NCBI GenBank assembly: GCA_013397435.1 | Contig: VZRG01000265.1 | Location: forward strand, 563,307-627,306 | Direction of reading: 5' to 3' | Source: Erythrocercus mccallii | Taxonomy: Eukaryota > Chordata > Aves > Passeriformes > Dicruridae | DNA: 64,000 nt | Shown: in pieces, positions 24,217 to 37,290 of the stretch | How positions within the stretch are numbered: the stretch's first letter is position 1 | How the letters are laid out: each line of letters begins with the position of its first letter | The notes under the pieces: generated by a model | Told to the model about the DNA's origin: nothing | Database searches by the model: none | Seen by the model: the letters and a program-made list of their open reading frames with translations, nothing else | Translations under genes and position numbers: made by a program

Positions 24217-24248
24217 GCCAGACAACAATAAAGTTGTGTTGGTCTGGC
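24217..24248. repeat. imperfect hairpin with AATAAA in the loop region
   Basis: 'gccagac' (24217-24223) pairs with 'gtctggc' (24242-24248). Alternatively, an inner 'acaac' / 'gttgt' stem forms below an outer 'gccag' / 'ctggc' stem. The unpaired centre contains AATAAA. It could expose a cryptic polyadenylation hexamer; no use is shown. Confidence 0.6.
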
Positions 24249-25944
24249 AACATTATTACTGCCCTGAGTTAATAACACCTGAAGAATTAATGAAGAAGGC
24301 TGTCAGAGAAGGACAGCTAAAAACAAGTATGCTGTTACAGCTGTTGGCAGCTCCTTAGTCTTCATACAGAGGTTAAAATTGTCAGAACTCATGCTGGAAA
24401 GCAGTGGATATTAGGGAGAAGAAGCAATCAGGTAGCTCATGAAATCTCTTTGTTGTGGTAGCAGTTGTTTTCATGCTGTACACTATGCATTAACAGCAGA
24501 TATGAATTTAAGCTCTTTGTGAGGAGCAAATTCTGCTAAAGCCCAGCAATAGCTTTTCTTAAATATGAAATGACTGTTTGCATGCAGATTTGGCTTAAGT
24601 TGTCTTCTTTTCATTAAATCAGCAAACTGAGTCCTTAATGTTCTGATTAGTCAGTGTTAAAGTTACAAGCATTTCATACATGAGATTAAAAAAAATGCTT
24701 CAGTGTTACTTATGTTCTTGTTGTCTGTAAGCAGTAAGTTTGCTTTTGATGGATCAGTCAATCCAGTAGTGCTTTCAGAAATAATCAGTTATTATTTTAA
24801 CTGTGTAATTTCAAAAATGCAAGACTGGAACTGAGATCATACTACAGACAAGTAGAGGACAGTTTGGGTGAAAAAAAAGGGAAAAAACCCCACACCAACA
24901 AATCTCAAAACATCTAACTTTGCGAATTTATAATAGATACTGGAATTGTAAAATTACAGAACTGTACCATGGTTTTCTTTAATTCCTTTATTTTATCTCC
25001 TTAATAAATACTCTGACTTTATTGAAAACAACTGGAGCTTAAAATTTGAGTGGTTTGTGTATGAAATACAGCCCTTCTGTGAAGCTCAGGATTTCTTGAT
25101 TAAAATAGTTTGTGTTTGGGGTGGGGCCTGCTTTAGACAAAAAAAAACCCTGATATTCAAGTATAAAATAAAGTAAGGTTTTTGCTATAGGAGAATGTTA
25201 TTGTGTAATAAAAATGTAACATATTTCTTCCATCCCTTGTTCCACACTCACTGACCCACAACAGTTTATACCAATGAGAAGTAAAGAATTAAATCTGTAT
25301 CCCAGAAAAGGAGCTCAGGGATCTACTTATGCCCCCAACAATTAGCTGTAGAAATACTGGGATTGGAGCCATAGGAAATCCTGTACATGATCACAAATGA
25401 TCCAAACTTAATAAATAGGAGTTGTATTCAGAAAAAGAAATTTAAGAGTCAGATATGAAATTTTGTTTCTAAGCCTTTCTGTCTCTAAATTTTTAAGAAC
25501 AGATTCAACTTTGAAATATGTAGAAAAGGTTCACATTTTTCACAAGTACTTTGCGTTTTTTAGAGCATATTTTTTTCGTAGCTTACAGTGTAAAATAATT
25601 AATTCCATTCTGAAAAAGCAGTTATTTGAGAAAGTCTTATGAACAATGGTGCCTGTGAATAAAGTTCAGTGTTACATTAAGTATTGCATCATCGTAGTAA
25701 CACCAAATTAAATGTTTGCTGTCTGATATTGTGAGTGTGATTTCCCAGATGGTGAGGTGGTATGCACACTTTATCCAGCCTGACTTATTTAGTATTGTCA
25801 CACAACACAGACTTTCCTTGTGAAACTGGAAAGATATCATTTATTATTATTGTTATTATTGCTAAGTAAAACTTAAGTTATTTCAGTGGTCTCCAAACCT
25901 GTTGGCGTTTTCTGGTATTACTTCCAAGTTTAGTACCTATTAAT

Positions 25945-25981
25945 ACAAATTAATTAGATGTTTTATCACAAATTAATTAGA
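25945..25981. repeat. short direct repeat, 14 bp at 23-bp period
   Basis: 'acaaattaattaga' occurs at 25945-25958 and 25968-25981. The unit contains the TAATTA homeodomain core, so the pair is two such sites, but AT-rich chance is likely. Confidence 0.85.
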
Positions 25982-27952
25982 GGGTTTTTTACAGTCAGCC
26001 TAGCATCCAGTCAGCTACTGCAAATTATTAGTACTAAATGTCACATTCTACCATTTTTTGCCACAATTTGAGATGAAAAGTTCATATACTTATATTGCAT
26101 TTTACTAGGATAAAAATATTTTTTATCTAAATTTGGATATGAGATTTGATGGCAACAGGAAGACTAATAACTTTAATAACATTTTCAGTAGGAGTGACTG
26201 ATTGTCCTCACAGAACCAAAAATGTATTAGAGGATCATTTCTGAACATTGAAATATTTTTGTTCATCAAGTATTTTTCATTGTACACCCTAATTTTGAAT
26301 TTAAGAAAGGCAGACTCAATAGGTTAAATCCGGACACAGATTTATTTAAAGTGTGGTTGCTTTGGGGGTCTGCTGCTCTGCATTCCTTCACAACTGTGTC
26401 TGCTGCCAGGGCATCTTCTGAAAGCAATCCTGCCATGTGGAGGTGGCGGCAGTCCTGTGCCATCCTAGGAGGTAAGGTTTGGAAAAACAGCCAGTGGAGT
26501 TGCACTGATCCCTATGGTGATGCTTCACAGAGGTGGTGTAGCCTGGCCAGAGTAACGAACTGATCCTGATTCCCAGTCTTTCTTCAGGCAAGAACAAATT
26601 CTTGTCATTTTTACCACTACCGTTGAGGTGCACTGAGATCTCTGTAGAAGATTTAAGAACCAAGTAGTTTGTATATTAAGATTTGATATGAACATGAAAT
26701 GACGGCAAGAAATTCACTGGTTTTTCCCCTTAAGTGTAAATCGAACTGAATTATAATGGAAGTGAATGTAAATAAGTGCAAAAAGTAACCACACTCGAAG
26801 ATACATTGTCCATTTGGTCGAAGGATGATGACATTTCAGAAGTGCCAGTTTTCAGAAGAAGGATGTTGAAATTTTTTATGAATTACCATTATTTATAAAC
26901 TACATTAAAACAGGTTTTCCATCACAACCAAAAAGCAGAGTATGTTTCAGAATTGTCTTTATTATCAGTTAATTCTTTTAATCTCTTAAGCCAAAGATCT
27001 CAGGTTGATTTGCTGCTTCTGCCATTTTTGAGTGCTCTGGAAAAGTAGTATGTTTCCTAGTCAGGGAGAATCTTTGTTTTTTACTTCAGTGACCGTGATA
27101 GAAGTTTACAGATCATGGATAAAGTATCACATGTATGCATCTTGTCACTGAAGCCAGTGGAGACCTAAGGAACAGAGACTATCACCTACTCAATATTAGT
27201 GTCATAATTTAGAGTTCCAAGGAAGTGAGGGTTCATCCACACAGCAGTGAAGAGCTACATCCCCCATTTCTTCAGCTCCTGATGAGATCACAGCTTCTCT
27301 CTCTGCAGCAGTGTTAACATTGCCAGCTTAGACCTTTGCTTGTTTTTTTCATCACCTCCATAGCTTCATCCATGGCTTGTACTTACTGTCAACAGCGGAT
27401 TACCTTTTGTAATGTCAACAAAGATTGCATACACAGACAGGATATTTTGTTTGCAGAAGGTAGCAACCTGAGGAACAGAGAACAACCTAAACAGTGTGAA
27501 CAGAAGAAGCAGAAGACTCTATGTGTACCTTGCGTACTCTGAAACAGATAGGTTGAAAACCAAAAAGTATTATAAACAACTTTTTTCCTCTGAGGATCTA
27601 AGAAGTTCTTTATAAGAAATATAAATAGGAATGCTATAAAGCAGATAAAAGGCAAGAACAGTGTACATTTGCAGTTAACTGCTAAAAGTTTCCACAAAAT
27701 GTTTATGGTTTTGTTCTGTCACTCTTGTCACATAATTTGTTTATCTGTAGTTAAAGAGATTCAATTCAAGTTTCAAGGCCTTCTCTTTAAAAAGAGTCAG
27801 GAGGAGAATGTAATTTGTACAATACAGTTTCAAGTTCATATTGCCTTTTACTTTGGAAACTTGTAATAATTTCTTGGAACGGAGCTACCTCTGGTTGTAA
27901 TCATTCCAGCTATCACATGAAGCATGCAGATTAGGGTTTCTTGCTTTAAATC

Positions 27953-28002
27953 AGTAGATTAATTTTGGTTGGTTTAAAGCGTACTCTTGTAATTAATCTA
28001 CT
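27953..28002. repeat. perfect 12-bp inverted repeat, 26-nt spacer
   Basis: 'agtagattaatt' (27953-27964) and 'aattaatctact' (27991-28002) are exact reverse complements separated by 26 bases. Both arms contain the ATTAAT / TAATTA-like homeodomain core. This could be a paired binding site, a hairpin, or the ends of a tiny dead element. Confidence 0.85.
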
Positions 28003-30092
28003 AGTATTTGTTTTAAAAGCCTATGCTGGATGTTTTGAAAGGATATTTATCCTTAGGCAAGAAGAATATTGGAATTTTTTCTGTTACGTCAACAGTTAGA
28101 GATGAACTTTCCCTTTTAAATCTTTTTAAAGTAAACATTTTCTGACACTTCTGCCAATTCATTACAGTTTAGTTTTCTTGGTACTATCAGTAGGACTTAA
28201 ACATATTTTAATGCAAATAATTATCCCACTGTTTTAAACTGAAATTGTTTAGCAAGATGAATTAGGCTAAAGATATGCAAGCCCTCTTATCTCTGTTAAT
28301 TTGGTGAATGCTTTTTGATCACGTCCACCCTCACTTCCAGAGGATGTTAAGTGACAGAGCTGTGCAGATCATTCTTTTCTTAACACACACCCACATACTT
28401 TCTTTCATAGGAGCTAAATAATACCAAATTTAAGAACTGTCAGGTAGGAAAACAAGAAAAGGCAAAGAACAGATAACTAAAATAGGGGAAAGTGTGTCCT
28501 TGCTGCCCTCTGTGCAGACAGCAAACTGGCCCTGGCCTGCTAACCTACAGCTGACCACAAACAGCAGCAGAACCTGGTTGTCAGTCAGCTTGAGTGCCTT
28601 TGGTGCAGGCTGTGTGCCATGAGGAGTTACCAACTCCAGGCAAAAAAACAAACGAAAAAAAAGTGGAGGAGAAATGTGAATGAAAAAAACCATGTAACAA
28701 ATAAATGGTCACTAGAGGAGGAGGTCAGGTGTCACCACCTGCTACTGGAACCATGTCATTAATTATTAGATTTTTCAGCAGGTATCACAGCAGAGTGAGG
28801 CTTCATGGCAGGATTTGTAGCTTTTAAAATGTGAGTGAGAATATTCTTTCTGTTGGGCAGGTGTCCTCTAACTTTAGCATCTCTTTCCATCTCAGGATGT
28901 CGGTGCTGCCTGTTCCTTTTGGGAAGAGAAGACTGGTTTATTTAGGGTAGCACACTTTTAGCTGAACAGTAGAGCTTTTCTTTTACCACCCTAGAATTAG
29001 CATTTCTAATCACTGTTGTTATCTGCTGAATTTCTCCCTAGATTTTAACAGCAGTAAACTAACATGCTAACCCACAGCAGAGTGTGGGTATATCATGGAC
29101 CAGAAGAATAATTAGTCAGGGAATGTGTAAGTGAGAAATCATAATCAAAAAATAATCTTAGGGACTGAAAATCATGTGAGTAGAGGAAGATGGCTGTTAA
29201 CATTTCTGAGAAGCAGCCATTCAAACCGGAGAGGGTTTTTGCTGGGTTTTAAAGAAATAAAGTATTAAATTTCGTCCTTGGCCTTCAGTTCTACGGAGCA
29301 GGTTTTGATTCTTCTCACTGATGAATGAAAGGCTGGCAAGAACTATTATATAAATACAGAAGTCATCCTAAGCAGCTCTATTCCCGAGGGTCTAATGTTG
29401 CAAAGGCTTCAACAGTTGAATGTATATGGACCTGAATGCACAGCTGGTAAGTACTGCCAGCACAGCATTCATGTGGCTGAGCTTCCGGTTATACAGTGAT
29501 ATTAATATAAAAACCACTAATGCTTTCAATTGTAAAACAAAACAAGCAAATCATTTTCCCCCCTTAATTTTATATTTGGGAGGTGGTTGAGCACTTTTAT
29601 GGATTTTCTTGGGGGTGGGTAAAGTTGTGTAGGTTAGAGATTGGCACAGAACTTGAAATAAGCAAAATCTTTTTCAGATAAGTGACAGTTCTCTGGATGC
29701 TATTAAGCTATGAACAGTAGGTCTTTTCAATCACCGTGATTCATTTTCATATTGTGGGGTTTTTTAATAATAATATCTTTAAAAGGCTTGCTGAACAGTA
29801 GGCTGCAGCAACATAACTTTCTGTGCGGAAGGAAAGGTTTTATGCACAGTGTCCTAGATAATTTACCTTAAATTGATTTGCACAGCTCAATAAAACCATA
29901 AGAACACTGTACCAGCTCAGATCACGGGTTCATTTAGATCCAGATCTCATCTCTGACCGTAACTGATGGTGATGCAGGAAAAAAGAGTTTAAGACATTGT
30001 TTCCCACATTGGTTGTCCTAGTCTCTACAGATTTATGGCTGAGGGTTTTTTTTTTTACTGGAGTGCTATTTCTGGATTTAATAATTTTTGTG

Positions 30093-30147
30093 NNNNNNNN
30101 NNNNNNNNNNNNNNNNNNNNNNNNNNNNNNNNNNNNNNNNNNNNNNN
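30093..30147. other. assembly gap (55 N)
   Basis: A run of 55 N inside intron 4, between a T-rich stretch and a G/T-rich stretch. No coding context is affected. Confidence 0.99.
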
Positions 30148-30229
30148 TGTATGAGGAAGTGCCACTTGATTGATTTGGAGGTTTTTGTTTTGGTGGTTTT
30201 TTTCTCTCCAAGCCTGCTGCCCACAAGTC

Positions 30230-30470
30230 TTCCCTAGTTTCTCTATTAGAAATATTTCATCTTTCCTACATTGCCCCTTTCACTGCATATCATATACTTT
30301 GAAATATTTGTCTTTCCACTTAAAGAGTCTCCTTAACTTCTCTCACGGGGCTTGTTCCATGTCTTTGCTCATTCTTGTTGCCCTTCTAGTTTTACTGGAC
30401 CCTGTTGGCAGTGAGAAACCCAAACCCAAGCAGTGTTCAAGGTGTTGTTTTCTTTTTCATTATCTAGTCT
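30230..30470 (-). mobile_element. possible degenerate CR1-family fragment, antisense
   Basis: The order 'tcattcttgttgcccttcta', 'gttttactgg' and 'cagtgttcaaggtg' matches the reverse complement of the CR1 internal 3' region, where 'ttgttgcccttctctg', 'ttccaattc' and a 'cagtattcaaggtg' block occur. It is strongly diverged with no clean ends, so the edges are approximate. Confidence 0.45.
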
Positions 30471-31559
30471 TTTTGGGGATGGGGGTTTTTGTTGGTGTTT
30501 CGCCGTTGGTTGGGTTTGGGGATTTTTTGACACTGAGTTGATATCTTTGTATAATTACAGTAGATAATTTTATAATTCCACGAGACCGTGAGCACAATTG
30601 CAGGTAAGAGGAATATGTGTGAAGGCCTTTGTACCAACACATTAGCAGAGCCCAAAGGGTACTATTAATGATAATTATCCTTATCTCAGGTACTTTCAGA
30701 TCTGTTATACATGTTGACTAGTCTGTTCAAAAAATCCATTGCATTCAATTTTTTTATTCTTTCATCTGTAATGACGTCTTCTCATTTGCTGTACTGCCAT
30801 GTATGACTTGTGAAGATGCATTTTTAAAATTATCTACCATGACTAATATTTTCTTCCGTACAGACGGAGAACACACTTTATTTTTGTTCTTAAAATGGAA
30901 AATAAATTGCTCTTCAGCCTGATTTTGGAGAGGCAATGTTTACAGTACCACAAAGGACATTTGTGCTTTCAAATCTGCTCATAGTTCCTTAATCGTTCAT
31001 TACGGTTTGCCTGATTTAGCAGAAAAGAACACCATTGTTTGGAACCCTTTTCATTAAGAGAAATAAAATGTTTAAAAATACAAAATGCCCCTTTTTTTTC
31101 TTAGCAGTTCCTAATGCTGTGTGTCACTAAGAGAAAATGGTCTGAACTCTTGATCTCCCTTGGGGAAACGCTGCAAGTAGCAGAATTTTGTTATTTTTAT
31201 GTCAATTTTGGTCTTACATGATTCAGCACTTGTGGTTTGTGGGAAAAAGTGTTGAAGATTGTGATTAAAGAAACAAAAATAGTAAGGAGTGGCTACTATA
31301 GAAGGCCTCTTTTTGCTGCTAAAATACTTTTTTTTATTCGCTTCTCTCATTTTTATATCTGTACCTCTCTTCATCGTATTTTCTCTATCAGTTGTGACTA
31401 GCACATTTCAAGGAAATTTGTTGAATTGTTTCACTTTTCAGGGTTTTTTTAGCAGTACAAGGAATTAACAAATAGCTATAGGATCTTGTTAATACTAAAT
31501 CTGTACATTGTCTGTCAAACATGGTTGTCTCCAGCAGGTCAACCAGTCATTCCTTTCTG
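30471..31559 (+). other. GNAL: GNAL intron 4, no feature recognised
   Basis: AT-rich unique sequence. No exon, repeat family or RNA gene seen. Confidence 0.6.
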
Positions 31560-32060
31560 GTAGCCTCTCAGGAATAAACAAAAAGTCTCTAGGGAAGGGA
31601 ATGGAAGAGGATACAGGATGCAAAGAAACTGCTTGTAGTGCAGGAAAAATTCTTTGTTGTAGTAATGGATCACAAACAATAAGTTAACTCATTTTGGGAT
31701 GCATTAACAAGGCTGTTGTACAAAAAAGCATGAAGTAATTATGCCATTCTCTTTGGCAATGGTGAGTCCTCAGCTGGGGTATTGTGTCTAATTTTGGGAA
31801 CTGAGTTTAAAAAGAATGGAGTCCAGCGGAGAGCGTGAAGAGTAAGAGGAGACAAAGTAAACTGGATATGTTTACTCTTGGAAAGAAATCACTCCAAGTT
31901 GAAGGGGAAAGGGAGCCAAATACAATTTTTCGTATTTAAAAGGCTGTAATTACATATTCTTGTGCCTGTCTTTTCAGAGGGAGGAAATGAAGTTGAGGAG
32001 AGGAGAAAATTCCTCTCTTCCGTGGTGCATGGTAATTCACGTTTGGGATATTCTGCAGTG
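31560..32060 (+). mobile_element. diverged CR1 LINE fragment, sense
   Basis: Recognisable blocks in CR1 order: 'gggatgcattaacaagg', 'tggtgagtcctcagctgggg', 'tattgtgtctaattttggg', 'atggagtccagcggagagcg', then 'ggaggaaatgaag'. These match the CR1 stretch that encodes the end of ORF2, in which an 'ag(tc)c(t)...ctggagtactgtgtccag' and 'gagtccagaggagg' series is typical. It is heavily mutated with no open frame. The left edge is uncertain. Confidence 0.65.
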
Positions 32061-33325
32061 AATTGAATGATCAGAATCTCATAAATACACTGAGATACAA
32101 CTGCCCAGTTTCAGGCACTTGCATTTGCATTTTCAGTGACATGAATCACCTCATGCTCAAAAAGTTAAAAACTGAAAATCTGGAAAACTTCGGAAGACAC
32201 AGGCATGTCAGTTGGTCATTTGCCACTTTCTGTTCACAGAGCCTCTATGGGCATGTTGGTTGAAAGCCCCTGAGACTTCTTTTCCAAAACTAAATCTTCT
32301 GTAATTATGTCTTGAATTAATTAGGATTTCCATTAGTTATCTAACTAATTTTGTCATGGCCATGTTGTATAAACAGACAGTGATAATTTCTCTTAGATAG
32401 CGCATGTTCTTCCAGGGTGCTGTTTCAGATGGTATAGCAGACTATAGCATAGCATGCACAAAACTCTCTTGTGCTTCCACATGATTATTGTTTTAAAACT
32501 AATTCCTGGCAAGATGCACATGATTCAGTTCTTCTCTTGGAGAGTTGCGCACATTTCCTAATTGGACAGGGCCTAACATTTTCCTCCCTAAAAGCAGAAA
32601 AAAAATGGCTGAGGGAAGTAATACAGTCAGGAGTATTATCTCTAAAGACTCAAAGGAACAAAGAGCATGCCTTCAGATATTTTCAATTCAAACCAGCAAG
32701 CAGGGGTCTTTGTTTTCCTGTGTGTGCACTGGCACATATATGTGCATTTATGTATGACTTTTCCTACTTCAGTATAAGGTTCTAATCTAGTCAAGAACTA
32801 GGACATCTGGTGGCTAACAGTGGGGTGAAAAATCCAGTTCAGAGGCTGTTAGCTGTAGCCCCTGGAGATGTGGAAATGAAATAGAATTTGGAGCATAAAA
32901 CGGGTTTGTTTCAAGTCTGTGGCATCAGTGAGAAGGTTCTCCAGGTGGAGGGTGGCAGGTGAATAGCTTTGAAATATTGGTGACAGCTCCCAACTGTCAC
33001 TCCAAGGAAGTAAACTCTGGAGTCCTGTGGCAAGTGCCATCCTTGCAGGCTTTTTGGAGATGTACATTTTGCATTTGTCTTCAGAAGAGGGGTTTGAGAG
33101 CAGAGTTAAGACAAAGCTGTTGACTTTGCTAGTGAGAGGTTTAAAGAATACAGGTACAGATCACAGTGTATCAGGTTTCAGTAGTTCTCCTGCTTGTGTT
33201 AGAAAATCTGTAGAAAAAAGAGACAATTTCCATTTCATATTCCCACTACGGGTAGTTCCTACTTTCCTAATGGAATGAATTTGAAGGAAAAAATGCAGAC
33301 ATGCATCTTGCAATGTTGTTGACTC

Positions 33326-33355
33326 AAAGCATTGTCACATTGAAAGCATTGTCAC
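33326..33355. repeat. short direct repeat, 13 bp at 17-bp period
   Basis: 'aaagcattgtcac' at 33326-33338 and again at 33343-33355. Confidence 0.9.
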
Positions 33356-34854
33356 TTTTTTTTGCTTCTGTAATTGTTAGGAGTGGTGGGCTAATTATAA
33401 GTACAGCCACATGTCATGCTAACACCATTCCTGATCCATGCTTACATGATAGATGTCAACATACTTAAACTTCAGGAGTGGGAATTCCAGGGGAAATACA
33501 GAGATAAAAAATATGCAGTAAATCAAAGTTTTCTTTTCTTTTACTTTTTCCCTTTCCAAAACAAATCATCTTTGCAAATAGCATAATTAGGTGCATTTGT
33601 TTGGGTTTTTTTTTGTAAAAACATACCGTTTTGCATGCTTCCAGACACTAAGTGGGAAATTTAAAATAAAAAAATTCAGCACTTTATGGAGAGTTACTCT
33701 ATGGAATGTGAGGATGTAGTAGGAAGAAAATTGTGACTCTAACATTCGTCTTGACTTGGGGGGAATTCCAGGCATTTGCTCCTAGCAAGTTTGCTCTGAG
33801 CGCTCATCGTTTGTTGTAGGTGATGTCGTGTCAGTGCATACTCTCTCTGGGCAGGTTTTTCCAGTGTGGAAAGGTTGGGTTCTTGTTGGGACTTGATATT
33901 TCAAAACTGGAGGGTATATCACTGGCCAATTGACTTTGGAATTCATTTACTTTTTTGAGATGCTTAGGCTCATGTGATACCCTTTTCATGTCTCTGCATC
34001 AACTATTTTACTCCTCAGGTTTTATATTTTAAGCAAGTCATCAGTCTTTGAATCATGTTGCTGCTCTGGGCAGCTAAGGAGTGCCTACTGGTTAGTTTCA
34101 TGTGCATTTGTTCCAACAGTGCTGCCAGGCTAAGCCATTGTCCTCCTTCCTCCAACCCTCCCCCATCACTATCTGCTCCACTTTCCCATTTTTTTGCCTG
34201 CTCTGTGCCCTCAGCTGTGTCCTGGTAAAGCTGTTTGTTTGGCCTGACCAAATGAGGGGGAGGGAGAGGTTATTTTTAGTGTGGATCATTTCCGTGGTTT
34301 TAACTGAGGGCGGGTGACACAAAATGGAGAAGAAGAAAGAGATGGGAACAAGCAGTAGGATGTAATGGGAAGGTGATGGCTCTCTAAACAAGCAGGCTTA
34401 GTTCCTCCACCTCTGTATCTATGGCAGAGATTAGAGTCAGACCAAAAGCCACTGAGAATCTGTGTGTCCGAAGAAACCCAGCTCTGTGTGTTGGTTTTGC
34501 TTCCTCTGATGTGAAGACTGACATTCCTTGCAGAGGTATAAGAACAGGTCTGTCTTGCTCACCCTTGTCCTTTTGGATAAGTAAACACAGCTACATTCAC
34601 AGCAATTATTTCTAAACTTAACTTTTGGTGGACTGGAGCTTTAAGGCTTAGGCTGATGCCTTTCAAAAGCAATCGACTCACCTGAACTTGAGTGTACAAA
34701 GGACTTACATGGCTGTTTGAGCCTTATGTCACGAGAACTCTTTTCTCTAGGTTTTGGTGTGTAACTGCAAGGCACTTCCACTCTACTGCTCTATTATTTT
34801 TACTGAAAATATGCAGAGTCATTTGACTACAAAAGACATGGCAGGGGAGGGTAC

Positions 34855-34884
<30 letters not shown>
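34855..34884. repeat. (AT)11(AC)4 compound microsatellite
   Basis: Eleven AT units (34855-34876) run directly into AC units (34877-34884). Likely polymorphic in length. Confidence 0.95.
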
Positions 34885-34885
<1 letters not shown>

Positions 34886-36015
34886 TGCAGACATTTAAAT
34901 TCTGTTTACCTTTTCCCATGTGATCAGCCAGTGTAAGTGTTCCTGTGGTTGTAAAGTAAGAATGGAGCATTGTTCCAGTGCATGCCATGTCAGTGACAGT
35001 ATGTAAAATCAAAGCTATTTTATGAAGTTCACATGGAGGAGATGGGATGTGTTGAGAGTCCACAAAACAGAAATCAGCTGTAGGCTCCTCAGTGTGTAAA
35101 AAGCCTGTTTGGCTCGAGTTCCTGAGAAGTCTTTTGGAATACTGTTGTTATGTATTCTTGTCCTGACCTTGCCCATTTCTTTTTGGGCATCCACTGTTGG
35201 GAAAAGGATAGAAGGCTAGAAAGAGCTCTAGTGTGACCCTGCAAAGCCTTCTTGATAGAAGATTTAAGAAGTCATTTCCAGAAGAGATTACTTTCCAATA
35301 TATCCCATATCAGCACTATGCTGATTCATTTTTAAATAGGTTAACTAAAAGAACAAATGAATCATAGCTGTTGATCGGGTGAAAATTTTGGCTTATATGC
35401 CAGTGAGATTCCCCTATTAACCCTTATTTCATTTTTCTAGTTTTACCATAGCAAGTGTGAGACCACATTGCCTTTCATTCCAGAATCCATGATGGTTTTC
35501 TTTCTGTTTTTTTCTGTAAGCTGGGAGAGATTTCTACTACGAGAAAATCATCAACTCATTTCTACCATCTTGTCCTTGTAAAAGGTGTTATCTGATAATG
35601 TGAGGGAGCCTGTGGCTATCCAGAAGGGAAAGGGCTCTCCACAGGAGCAGTGAAGCTCCTGGAGTTTCACAATGTATACACTTAAAAAGCCTGAGGGTCA
35701 AATCAGGTTTTAGCTAAGCTAAATTGTGTTGTTTAGGAGATAAATGGAGAGCAAACATGATATGATCTAATGTTTTGTCTTCATAAAGTCCAGTGAAGTT
35801 TTTCAGTTGAACTTTTCAACTCCTGCTAAAAATGTTAAATGCAACCCTAGTATCTGAGCCTGTATTAACTCAAGCATTGAATTATTTCATCTCTTTTCTC
35901 ATGGAGGAAAAAAGAGGAAAAATAAAACCTCCTTTGCATTTCAACCTGGATTTATGTAAACAGAAAAAATGGAAGGAGAATATATCAATCTTTGCAAAAA
36001 TACAGATGCCATCTT

Positions 36016-36060
36016 AGCTGAATACTTAATGTATTAATTATTATAAGCTGAATACTTAAT
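36016..36060. repeat. direct repeat, 15 bp at 30-bp period
   Basis: 'agctgaatacttaat' occurs at 36016-36030 and 36046-36060. Confidence 0.9.
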
Positions 36061-37254
36061 AACAAGTACTATGTGGAGGCAAGCTGAAGGCTTCTCTGCA
36101 TCTAGAGGTATTTGTAATTTGTTTTAAATTGTATTACTGCTATCCTTTACCTTAGTTTCCATGTTTAGTTCTCCAAAATCTGAATCCTCTCATATCACAA
36201 GGAAAATGTACCAGTGATGTTTCCTGAGCATGTAAGAGACACTTGGAAAGGAAGTTCACTTTTTTATTATGTGAAATAAAATACTGACGTGAGCATGTTT
36301 GTCACCAGGTTTGTTAAAAAAAACAAGCTGCTTTAGACTAGAAGAAAATTTCTCTCCATCTGTGTCTAAACATAAATTATCTAAAATATAAACATACTAC
36401 ATGTTCAAAACTAGTACAATGTTACATCAGTAGAAGCCAATATTGTTACTTTACTCTTCAAAATAGGTGCAAAACAAGAATAATGACATTTCACTGAAAG
36501 TTAAAATTTTGATTGAAGCAGGTTTTGTTATGTTGCTATTTTTTTTAAGATCAGAATAAGTTTCCAAGCAAGTTTACAAAGTGGTAGATAGAAAATGTGA
36601 TTGAAAGCCTGCCACCTTAGAATTAACCTCTGCAGCCAACTAGAACTGAAAATTAGCAGTGAGGAAAAGAAATAACTAGCTTGTTTTCTCATGTACCTGA
36701 ATGGTTGTCAAAAATACATCAAAAACAAACAGAATAAGATTTGGGACTGAATCATTAGTACCATTTTTAAAAATACCTGAAACTTGTGACTCTTCACAAG
36801 CAGAGAATGTTCATTGAATATAATACAATTGGTTTGCACCAGTTGTAAAAAAGCAATAATATTTGGGATTTGAGGGATTTATTCTGATTTTCCAAGAGAT
36901 TTATACCATGTATGCATTAGTGAAGTGTTTACTGTAAAAACAGTATTTACCATTACAGCAAATGTATACACCTGAGTATTGCACCAGCTTTTGAGATGTT
37001 GTTTATTATACTGCTTATTTTATTTATAGTGTTATTATGCTGTCTTTCTGACAGTAGTCTGGAAGAAGTGCCAAAAACTTTCAGCATTAATTGTTGTTTA
37101 ACAACAGGAATTATGTAGGTTTCTTCCTTTTTTTATGGATACACATAATCAATGCTGCATACTTGAGTAATTCATCAGAATATTTCTTTATTAGTGCTTT
37201 TCACAGCATCAGAAAGGCTTTTCTGCTCTGCTTCCCCAGCTCTCCATGAGCATA

Positions 37255-37290
37255 CTAGGGACATCTCCTCCTGCCTAGGGACATCTCCTC
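37255..37290. repeat. direct repeat, 16 bp at 20-bp period
   Basis: 'ctagggacatctcctc' occurs at 37255-37270 and 37275-37290. Confidence 0.92.

Larger units (their letters stand above)
19349..30092 (+). other. GNAL: GNAL intron 4, proximal part
   Basis: About 10.7 kb of AT-rich intron starting at the exon 4 donor. I found no sequence for the expected next exon (in human G-alpha-olf it starts EFFDHVKKLW). It includes perfect hairpins at 22404-22436 and 27953-28002, a smaller one at 24217-24248 and a short tandem duplication at 25945-25981. Open frames are short and unrecognised. Confidence 0.8.

Noticed and set aside
26410..26471. Exon-like interval with 'gccag' acceptor and 'gag|gtaagg' donor
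   Set aside because: The pyrimidine tract is weak, the short peptide is not recognised and no partner exon fits. Chance is the simpler explanation.
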